A stretch of DNA of 19,683 nt from Jimgerdemannia flammicorona (Eukaryota; Mucoromycota; Endogonomycetes; Endogonales; Endogonaceae), in NCBI GenBank assembly GCA_003990745.1, contig RBNI01002107.1, positions 1 through 19,683 of the forward strand, in the 5' to 3' direction. The stretch's first letter is position 1, and each line of letters begins with the position of its first letter. The position numbers and the translations under genes were made by a program. Below the pieces are notes generated by a model, which saw nothing but the letters and a program-made list of their open reading frames with translations, was not told where the DNA came from and made no database searches. Positions 1 through 6,982 of the stretch are shown piece after piece.

Positions 1-911
1 TCTGAGTCTCCGATCTCCTCGAAGGTGATGATGTTGGCTTGCTCCTTATTTCTAGTAGTAGCATTGCTTGGCTGGGCCTTGCGCTTGGTTTCACTCATAC
101 ATTCATATGAGTAGTGGCCTTCTTCTCCGCAGCTGTAGCAGGTACCTTTCTTCTTGTCTGAGGTGGCGGCAAACTTCTGAATTGGGCGGCAATCTCTTCC
201 TCTGATTTCCTTTACCACATCTCCTAGGTGAGCAGTCATTTCAGCGAACTGCTTAGCAAGTTCTTCCATAGGATCACTGTTTCTCTGTTGTTCTGTAGCT
301 CTTGGCTGAGGTGTGTTTCGATTGATCATAGTGGTAGAGATCACACTGGTTGACTTGGGTGCTTCAATTCTAATGCCAGTAACTCTTTCCATTGTGTGGT
401 CTTGTGGATATCTGGCTATCCAATATCGCTGAGCATAGGTGACCTTTTGTGCTAGATCCAGGACTACTGGTGATGAGTGGATGGCCAAGGCTATCTCTGG
501 GTGAACTCCTTTCATGAAGGTTGCTTCAGCTACTTGGTCTCGGATGGCATCAGCATAATCCGCGAGGATTATCTGATATCGGATTCTTGTGAAGAATGTG
601 TTTGGATCCTCGCTCATTCCTTGACATGTTGTATTGAGCTGGTCCTTCAGCGCTTGCTTGATCTCATCTGTGTAATAGGTATTCCGGAGCCAGGTCTTCT
701 GTGCTATCAGTATAGCATCGGCATTATTTCCTGCATGGGTTGCAGTTGTGAATGCTGCTCTTGCAGGTCCTCGTAGGCTGTAGGGCATGAGGGCTACTTG
801 CTGTCCTGCGGTTAAGGTCCTAACAGCAGCATACTGCTCGAAATCATCTATGAAGGTAACGATTGACTCATCCGAAGTATATCCGTGGAATACAGGTGGT
901 CTCATGTCCAT
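1..911 (-). CDS. Gag-like polyprotein with CCHC zinc knuckle (partial, C-terminus outside window)
   Basis: This is the structural Gag region of the LTR retrotransposon, expected to form the particle and package element RNA. The frame is open from ATG at 911 (first residues MDMRPPVFHGY) to the window edge, about 303 codons. Residues 10-165 resemble a retrotransposon gag core: an 'F.G' start, a helical region with TWLRNTYY, then a segment around TFFTRIRYQIILADY. A Gln/Thr-rich linker follows, then a zinc knuckle C-x2-C-x4-H-x4-C at residues 258-271 (CYSCGEEGHYSYEC), then a Lys/Arg-rich stretch. The frame is also open upstream through the primer-binding site, so translation could start earlier; 911 is the first ATG before the conserved core. 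No protease or reverse transcriptase is visible; they should lie to the left. No RIP-like stops are present. Confidence 0.85.
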   Translation of the reverse strand, partial: MDMRPPVFHGYTSDESIVTFIDDFEQYAAVRTLTAGQQVALMPYSLRGPARAAFTTATHAGNNADAILIAQKTWLRNTYYTDEIKQALKDQLNTTCQGMSEDPNTFFTRIRYQIILADYADAIRDQVAEATFMKGVHPEIALAIHSSPVVLDLAQKVTYAQRYWIARYPQDHTMERVTGIRIEAPKSTSVISTTMINRNTPQPRATEQQRNSDPMEELAKQFAEMTAHLGDVVKEIRGRDCRPIQKFAATSDKKKGTCYSCGEEGHYSYECMSETKRKAQPSNATTRNKEQANIITFEEIGDS

Positions 912-992
912 TTTATCTGATTGTGTTGTGTGAGTTCTTGTGGTAGTGGTTGTTCGTTGTTCAGCTTGAAAGTGAGGGATTCGTCTTGAATC

Positions 993-1010
993 ACCAGCCA
1001 ATGGGCACCA
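993..1010 (-). promoter_or_regulatory. Primer-binding site (tRNA 3'-end complement)
   Basis: Three bases inside the LTR, the element-sense strand reads TGGTGCCCATTGGCTGG. This starts with TGG, the complement of a tRNA CCA tail, at the position where reverse transcription is primed in LTR elements. I did not identify the tRNA. Confidence 0.7.
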
Positions 1011-1013
1011 AGT

Positions 1014-1489
1014 TGTAACATAGCAGATGCTTAACCTTGTAAGTACGTCGGATTTCTGTATCTTGAATTCTTGATCTTCTTTGACTCCGCGGAGTCCTTG
1101 GTAGGCAGGGGTGGGTGAGTTCGAAGTGTATCTGCCTGCAGGCTTACTAGTTCCTTTGCTTTCTCTTTGCTTTGAACTATTTCAATCTGAGGTTTATTCA
1201 CTCTAAGATACTAGGTTATTTATACAAGTTTGCTAACTATGTGATGGCTATGGAGTTACATGGCTAAGTTATGAGTCATTTAGTAAGTGTCGAGACTTTT
1301 CGCCATTGTCTAAATGCTATACTATATCGGGTCATCGATTTCGCAAGTGTCGAAATATTTCGACATTGTCTAAATCGGAGACTTGGCTAACTATAAGGCT
1401 ATACTATACTGGGAATCGGATTCAGGTACTGTGATCAAATGTCTAATTCCTCTGATTCATATTACTAATTTGGATTGACCGTCACAACA
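1014..1489 (-). repeat. 5' LTR of the retrotransposon (476 bp)
   Basis: In element orientation it starts TGTTGTGA and ends TGTTACA, giving the usual TG...CA ends with a short TGT/ACA inverted repeat. The inner end abuts the primer-binding site. The LTR holds two 31-bp near-copies, 1285-1315 and 1345-1375, spaced exactly 60 bp; the second contains the perfect palindrome TCGAAATATTTCGA at 1350-1363. The other LTR is outside the window, so the limits rest on end motifs and the primer site rather than an LTR pair. Confidence 0.75.
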
Positions 1490-1625
1490 GTTATAATTTT
1501 GAGTTATATATAGTTTTAGTTTTATATATATTATATATTACTTTTTATTCTAGTTTATATTTGGTTGCAGTTTGTATTCTATTTTTTAGATATAGTTTGT
1601 AATTATAAATCTTATCAAGCAGAAG

Positions 1626-1770
1626 TATTGGAATGATAACTTGATATATCATATATAACCTTATATCATTTCATTAGTTTTATATTATTTATTAGTAACA
1701 TATAAAATATATAACTTATATAACTTCAATAAAATATTCTCTCTTTATAATAGATATTATAAAAATAATT
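1626..1770 (+). repeat. Decayed LTR copy, same family as 6168 and 8802
   Basis: The start TATTGGAATGATAACTTGAT lines up with TGTTGGGATGGCAACTCGAT at 6168 and TGTTGAGATTGTAACTCAAT at 8802. Similarity continues through a 'catttcattagtttta' block to about 1770. It is preceded by purine-rich AAGCAGAAG, matching GAGCAGGAG before the 8802 copy, which looks like a polypurine tract. That would make this a 3' LTR end. The 3' limit is approximate. Confidence 0.6.
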
Positions 1771-1944
1771 AATATTATAAAGAAAGAGAAAAAAAAGTCA
1801 ATAAAAGTATAAAGAGATTGATATATATATTAGTTATTTAAATATATAATTAAAACTAATAGCAATAGTAGTAGTTTATTCTTTATAAAAGAAATATATT
1901 TATATTTATAAATACTTTGAACTTAATAAGAAATATATATCAAT

Positions 1945-2120
1945 CTTACTATTGATATTATTAGGGAGTATACTTATTTTAATATAGTACCTTCTTCTTT
2001 TTGCTATTACTAATAAAATATTATCTTGGTGTATTATAGATTATATAGAGAGTTAGCTGATCTTGGGCATCAAGTGCTTAGTGTAGGTTATCTGCAAGTC
2101 CTCAGTACCTGTGGTAGGGC
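1945..2120 (-). pseudogene. Fragment of a piggyBac-type transposase gene (second, more decayed copy)
   Basis: This segment aligns without large gaps to about 18725-18880 inside the piggyBac pseudogene; for example ATCTTGGGCATCAAGTGCTT here matches ATCTTGGGTGTCAAGTACTC there. Many mismatches are CA/TG in the right copy versus TA here, a RIP-like pattern. On the minus strand the piece covers the N-terminal part of the transposase and has several stops. Both copies carry a stop at the same codon (TAA here, TGA there), so that site was lost in both or in their common ancestor. Confidence 0.6.
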
Positions 2121-2859
2121 TATTTTATTTTGATTGAATTTTTAACTTATTTATCTTAATTATTATTTAAAACCTATATTAAGTATATAATTGAGAAATT
2201 TTTAATAAAAGAATTTACTATTATAGATCTAAATATTTTATTAAATAAATAGATTATTCTGAATATATAAATACTATCTAGATATATCTGATCAATCTTA
2301 AGAATATTTGAGATCTTATTCAAAAATACATCTAAAATTTAATAAAAATATCAATTTATAAAAAAAATAAAAAAAAATAAAAAAAAATAAAATTATACTT
2401 TATTTTTATATCTTTTCTCTAGTTATTTTTTTTATCTTTTCTTAATCTTTTTATAATATTTTAATATATTTTAAATATTTATAAATTCTTAATATTAAGA
2501 TTTTACTAAAGTACTCTTATCTTTTTTTAATACTAAATATTTTATTTTAGATAATTATAAATCTTTACCAAGATACTGTTTTATTATTTTTTTTCTCATT
2601 TTTTATTATTTTCTGGATCTTTCTTATATATTTTATATAAATAAAGTAAAGTTTATTAAAAAAAAAAAAAAATCTTATAGTCTATCTAAATTGATATTTT
2701 TAAAAGATTTATCTCAGATATTCTCTTTATTCTTTTAAATAAAACTTAGAATATTTTCTCTCAGAAATTTTTTAAAAATTACTTAAAATCTATAATATCT
2801 CCTTGAGTTACTTAGGTTATCAGAACTTTTCACTTTCTTATATGGGAAACTAGAATGAT

Positions 2860-2931
2860 TATAATTTAATTTAATTTAATTTAATCTCAATTTGATTCAA
2901 TTTAAATTAATTTAATTTATTTGAGAGCATA
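2860..2931. repeat. Degraded end of a foldback MITE related to 14072-14490
   Basis: The stretch TTAATTTATTTGAGAGCA (ending near 2931) matches the MITE terminus TTCGATTCATTTGGGAGCAC near 14490 apart from C-to-T and G-to-A type changes. Before it, iterated 'aattta' blocks stand where the MITE has iterated 'aattcga' blocks. I cannot find the opposite terminus, so the left limit is a guess. Confidence 0.45.
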
Positions 2932-2973
2932 ATTGAGATAGAGATAAATAAATAATTGAAACAGATTAACAGA

Positions 2974-3037
2974 GAGAAGTTGGAATCCTATAAAAAAAAA
3001 AAATAAATAAAAAAAAAAAATGAGAAGTTGGAATCCT
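2974..3037. repeat. 16-bp direct repeats flanking an A-rich insert
   Basis: The 16-mer GAGAAGTTGGAATCCT occurs at 2974-2989 and again, identically, at 3022-3037. The 32 bases between are almost all A with a few T. Identical direct repeats around a bare A-tract look like the target-site duplication of a retroposed poly(A) end with no body. Confidence 0.6.
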
Positions 3038-3065
3038 GCAAATAAAGATTAAGTTGATTGAAATC

Positions 3066-3096
3066 TCACATAGTGGCTGCAAAGCTCACTATGTGA
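3066..3096. other. Perfect 10-bp stem hairpin
   Basis: TCACATAGTG (3066-3075) and CACTATGTGA (3087-3096) are exact reverse complements around an 11-base loop. The hairpin lies just outside the left boundary of the inverted duplication. No T-run or RNA-gene context follows, so no function is assigned. Confidence 0.5.
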
Positions 3097-3114
3097 CTGC
3101 AAGAGACTATTAAG

Positions 3115-3775
3115 GTTGGGATCATGTGATATCAGGACTAGATGTTCGGCACTGTATACAATCGGCATATCCGTGCCGATCATCTCAACGGGAATTTACA
3201 GTCACGGGAATAACTAACGTGGCCCCCCCGCCACTTTTTGAGGCTATCACCGCTGCGGTCCCAAAAAAGCACTACCATATACTTTCAAAACCTAAGTGTT
3301 CTGTGTTTTATGTTGGAGTTTGTCTGGAACAATAAAACCGGAATCCTAAATAGAGCGCCGCAGCCTGTTTGGTGTCACATAATTACCTAATTATGAGGCG
3401 ATCCTTTGATAGAGAAACTCTAACAGAGATCACCGAGCGAGAGAGTCATTTTGAATTCCTTGTCAGACGTGACCAAACTAAAAACTGAGTCAGATGATCC
3501 CAAAGGATTGGCTTCCTATCACCTTTAAGAAGATATATTCCAAGTGATGGTCATCTATTCACAGGACAGGGGTTGACAGCTGCGCCGGTGGGATAGAAAA
3601 GGGAAGAGTGTCTCACAGGGATGCTCCGTAGTTCCCCACGGTTTGGCAGTAACAAGTTGGTGGCGGGACCAGGACGATCCCATCTCGTGAATCCAATTAT
3701 TGATGGTTGTCAAGTATCTCACCGAAGGCCTTTTTTCACCACACACTTGACATGCTAAGGCCGCCGACATTCACA
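3115..3775 (+). promoter_or_regulatory. Conserved 5' flank of the left kelch gene, with two dyad sites
   Basis: About 660 bp upstream of the start codon is conserved with the right arm although no common reading frame runs through it, so it probably includes the promoter and 5' leader. Two inverted repeats stand out: ATCGGCA/TGCCGAT at 3161-3180 and ATAATTA-CC-TAATTAT at 3379-3394, both kept in the right arm. A pyrimidine-rich stretch lies just before the start codon; I see no clear TATA box. Confidence 0.5.
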
Positions 3776-6061
3776 ATGTCCAACTTCAAATGGTCCCTCT
3801 TCGCCGCTCTCCTCCTTGCCATCGGCATCGGCCCATCAAACAGCTTCATTGCCCCTCGAGCCGGGACTGTGCCAGTAATTTTGGGGACTAAGTGAGCAAA
3901 CCTCCAGGATTTTTGACCTACCCGGCGATTTGACCAAATAAATTGTTCTCATTTTCTCATAGAGTATACATCCAGGGCGGATTCACGACCGCCCAGACCA
4001 CTGGTAACGCACTTCCCACCACCGATATGCTCATCCTCCCGATCGACAAGAGCTTCGACCTGAGCAACCCACCCTGGGATCCGGCCAGCGGCACGTTCCA
4101 GGGTCCGGCTATTCAAGGTATGTAGGTGTCTCCGAAGCACCATTTTAACCATATGTCATCATTCATATCACCCTAAAATATCTTCCAACCTTTGTCAACC
4201 TAGGTCACAGTGCCGGTTGCGGTGGCTTCAACAATACCATCATGTATTTTTTTGGCGGGCAGTACGTCAACGGGACGTTCAACAGTGACACCGACATGCT
4301 CTGGAGCTTCAACACCACCAATAACGCCTGGGGCCAACCTACCAACTACATAGGCGCTCCACCGCCTCCCGTTGACTCCCACACCGGCGTCTCCCACTAT
4401 TCCGACAACTCCATCTGGATGTTTGGCGGCGAGTCAGATGCGAACGGTACTACGCTCTTCAGCTCCGTGTATAAGCTCGCCACATATCCTACTCTGACCT
4501 GGAGTCTCGTCGGTGGTAGCGCGCCTGGCGGAGGGCGACAAGCTCATTCGGCTAACCTACTGTCTGATGGGAGAATGGTCATATTGGGGGGGGCCTGTCA
4601 AACAGGCATGTGTCCATTTTCCGATGTGCTTGTGTTCGATACCAACTCGGGGCTTTGGACTCTTCTCGTAAGCAGGAGGGGAGGGAGTTGTGTCGATTCC
4701 TTTATTTCCTCTCTGTTTCGGTGATGTTTATTTATACCTCACCCTTTGACCATATGACAGACTGCCTCCCTTGTGGGTGGCGCTCCTCTCCCCCGCATCA
4801 GTCACTCTTCCGTCGAAAGTGAGTTTTTTTTTTTTTTTTTTTTTTTTTAAGAATAATAATAATAATAATCATAACAGTCAAGCACATTTTCCGGAAATTC
4901 ACGTGACATTTGTTTGCTCGTATAATAGCACATGACAACAAAATCATTATTCACGGCGGGGAACTCGCTACAGGATTGCCTACAGGTGGTAAGTTTGAGG
5001 TCCTTTGTTAAGTGGGGTGTGGGGTGGCATGCAAAATTCACAATGCATGCATCAGTATCTCACCTGATTTACGACATTAGACATCGCAGTGCTTGACATG
5101 AGTGTCGCGAACTTGGCATGGAGCGTGCCCGTGACAACGGGAGTGGCCCCAACACCGTGCTTCTCCCAATTAGCCGTCATGGTCGGGACTACAGTATTAA
5201 TGCTGTTTGGTAATATATTATGTACACATGGTGAATCTTCATTTTTATTTTGAGGATGGTATATACCCACCATCCATGCATTCTTATTTTCTAGGTCAGT
5301 CGGGTACCGCCATCGATAGCAAAATCTATGCCCTGGATACCATGAATTGGGCCTGGCTCCAAACCTACAACCCCTCGCACCTTGAATATACGAATACGGG
5401 GAACGTCCCACCACCACCGCCCGTAAAACGCACTACGGAGTCGGCTACGGGGTCGGCTACGGGATCAGCTACGGGGTTGTCCACGGGATCGCCTGGAAGT
5501 TCGTCTACATCCATTGCAATGTACACTGGCATAGGGGTCAGCGCCGGCGGCGTCTGCGTCTGCGCCGCAGTGATCGCCGGCATTCTCCTTTGGAGACGAC
5601 AGAAGCCAAGGCCAAGCCCCAAAGACCCGACGCCACCGTACGTTGACCCGAGTCTGATGCAACCGAATATCGTCGGCAATCCTTACAACCCCAACGACCA
5701 CCTGAGTCCAATGCAACCGAATCTCGTTTTCCCGGAAGTCCACAATCCTTACCACTACAACGACTATCCGAATCAGGTACAACCGCATCTCGTCGGCCCC
5801 AACATCCACAATCCTTACCACCCCAACAACCACCCGAGTTCAATGCAACCGAATCTTATCCTGCCAGACGTCCACAACCCCTACCCCCCCAACGAACACC
5901 CGAGTCAGATGCAACCGAATCTCGTCGGCCCCAACGTCGACAAATCTAATGACCCCAACGTCGGCCCCAACATCCACAAACCTAACGACCCCTCCTTCAA
6001 TCCGTACGCACATCCTGCATATGTGAGACCGTCAATGCCGCCCGATCACGGGGGACAATGA
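3776..6061 (+). CDS. Kelch-repeat, single-pass membrane protein with repetitive Pro/Asn-rich tail (left copy, 582 aa)
   Basis: Exons by GT-AG reading: 3776-3891, 3963-4117, 4204-4667, 4761-4818, 4929-4988, 5081-5209, 5295-6061; total 1749 bases with no internal stop. Residues 1-23 form a signal peptide (MSNFKWSLFAALLLAIGIGP). Residues about 40-328 form a kelch/galactose-oxidase-type propeller with strand motifs YIQGG (42-45), YFFGG (105-109), WMFGG (162-166), VILGG (216-220) and IIHGG (271-275); the sixth reads MLFGQ, with GQ replacing GG. A Ser/Thr/Gly linker (about 365-400) precedes one membrane helix (about 401-427), then WRRQK as a stop-transfer. The tail repeats a 22-residue MQPNLV...HNPY unit. 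Expected topology: propeller outside, tail in the cytosol. No enzyme domain or catalytic residue is recognisable. An in-frame ATG at 3707 is not used in the right copy, so 3776 is preferred. A cell-surface sensor or adhesin role is inference. Confidence 0.88.
4819..4928 (+). other. Intron 4 of the left kelch gene with T25 run and AAT microsatellite
   Basis: The donor GTGAGT runs straight into 25 T (4824-4848), followed by AATAAT repeats, then a normal acceptor TATAATAG at 4928. The right copy has only about ten T in the same place followed by an A-rich stretch. The tract is therefore a copy-specific expansion inside a transcribed intron. Confidence 0.75.
5254..5275 (+). other. Conserved hairpin in intron 6 of the kelch genes
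   Basis: GGATGGT (5254-5260) pairs with ACCATCC (5269-5275) around an 8-base loop inside intron 6. The right-arm intron has the same 85-base length and keeps the stem as GGGTGGT/ACCATCC, with one A-U pair replaced by a G-U wobble. It could aid splicing, but the conservation may only reflect the overall similarity of this intron. Confidence 0.4.
5657..5990 (+). repeat. Coding tandem repeat: 66-bp units (22 aa) then 36-bp units (12 aa)
   Basis: Repeat starts fall at 5657, 5711, 5777, 5843 and 5909. The first spacing is 54 bp and the rest exactly 66 bp. Each unit encodes a variant of MQPNLVxPxVHNPYxxNDHP. Two 12-residue units of the KPNDP/NVGP type follow. All lengths are multiples of three, so copy-number change keeps the reading frame. 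Confidence 0.85.
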
Positions 6062-6167
6062 GAGGGGAAGGAGACAATGACAAAGGCCACAGTTGGCTAT
6101 AAACTGTAACATGCTGCGCTTGTTGTGTATGAGTTATTCCGAAAGTAAAGTGTAGCAGAAACAAAAG

Positions 6168-6297
6168 TGTTGGGATGGCAACTCGATATGTAGGCACGTG
6201 ACTTTATGCTACACGCCATTTCATCAGTTTTACGTCATTTGTCATTACTTCTTTTGTTCATCATTACAAAGGTTATAAGCCCCAGATAACTCAAGGT
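6168..6297 (+). repeat. 5' LTR copy of the spacer element
   Basis: Aligned to 8802-8963 from TGTTG to a shared 'ACTCAAG' near 6290-6296. This copy is the least mutated of three, for example GGCACGTGAC here against GATATATAAC at 8802. An internal duplication, ACAAAGGTTATAAGC and ACAAAGGTTGTGAGC, straddles the end of the alignable part, so the true LTR may be somewhat longer. Confidence 0.55.
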
Positions 6298-6915
6298 GGT
6301 GAGCTACAAAGGTTGTGAGCTTTACTAGGGCTAAGTGGCTATAAATAATTTTTTAAAATATATATTATATTATACCAGTTAGTACTTAGTTACTAAGATA
6401 AGAATGTGCAAAGTTAGACAAGATCTAATGATTCTCTAAATATATATTATAAAAGTCAAATATAAGTATACCAAGTATGAGTGCAGTCACAGGTATCTAT
6501 ATAATGAAAAACTCAATTCCTGCTACTGTAAGTATAATTAAGAAACAACTGGCAAGATGAACATAGTTATCATTACTAACTGAGATAGTGAAGAAGTCTA
6601 CTAAAATGGTAATTACAATAAAGAAGTCCACTCTAGTAGTAGAGATAACTATAATAAGTTCTTTTAGATAATAGAAACATAGCCAACAAGACTATAGAAA
6701 AGATCAATAAGATTAATAATATTAGTAAAAAATATAGTAAATGAGATCAATAAGACCAATATAATCAAATGAGATCTATATTACTAATAAGATTAGTAAT
6801 ATAGCTAACAATGAAATCAATATACATATATAATCTAAAAAAATTATAACTAAAAAATCCTACATCTAAGGAATTTTATTAATCAAAAAGTATTTTGAAA
6901 TATCTGTAATATTCT

Positions 6916-6926
6916 AAAAAAAAAAA

Positions 6927-6979
<53 letters not shown>
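6916..6979 (+). repeat. Long A tract (A12-T-A51)
   Basis: Bases 6916-6979 are all A except T at 6928. It lies in the AT-saturated interior of the spacer element. Confidence 0.95.

Positions 6980-6982
<3 letters not shown>

Larger units (their letters stand above)
1..1489 (-). mobile_element. Ty3/gypsy-like LTR retrotransposon, 5' portion (truncated by window edge)
   Basis: Read on the minus strand, the order is 5' LTR (1489 to 1014), a 3-base spacer, a primer-binding site, then a gag reading frame still open at base 1. The gag frame has no stop or frameshift over about 300 codons, and the base composition is balanced, unlike the AT-saturated DNA from 1490 on. This suggests a young copy inserted into older decayed repeat DNA. 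Pol and the 3' LTR should lie left of the window. The Ty3/gypsy assignment rests on the gag type and LTR style, not on pol, which is not visible. Confidence 0.85.
1490..2859. other. AT-rich decayed repeat region without intact genes
   Basis: Extremely AT-rich DNA with stops in every frame. Two recognisable remnants (an LTR copy near 1626 and a piggyBac fragment near 1945-2120) are listed separately. From 2121 to 2859 I see only short A or T runs and no coding, RNA or structural signal. Confidence 0.7.
3115..6167 (+). repeat. Left arm of a large inverted duplication carrying a kelch gene
   Basis: From about 3115 the sequence matches, in inverted orientation, the right arm ending near 12842, and stays alignable through the 5' flank, all seven exons, and about 100 bp past the stop. 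Homology stops at 6167, just before an LTR start. Sharply conserved flank blocks include GGAACAATAAAACCGG (near 3325-3345) and GAATTCCTTGTCAGA (near 3455-3470). Confidence 0.85.

Noticed and set aside
477..776. A 99-codon plus-strand frame inside the gag region
   Set aside because: It lies opposite the gag frame, which has the zinc knuckle and runs intact across the whole segment; the plus-strand product matches nothing recognisable.
3066..3096. Hairpin considered as a terminator or small-RNA gene
   Set aside because: The stem is perfect, but in a fungal nuclear setting there is no T-run, promoter box or gene ending here.
3707..3775. Upstream in-frame ATG extending the left kelch protein by 23 residues
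   Set aside because: The extension would bury the signal peptide and is not conserved in the right copy, whereas the ATG at 3776 matches the right-copy start at 12194.
5365..5843. Three minus-strand open frames over the last exon of the left kelch gene
   Set aside because: They are shadows of the linker, membrane segment and repeat tail, with Arg/Val-rich low-complexity products and no conserved counterpart structure.
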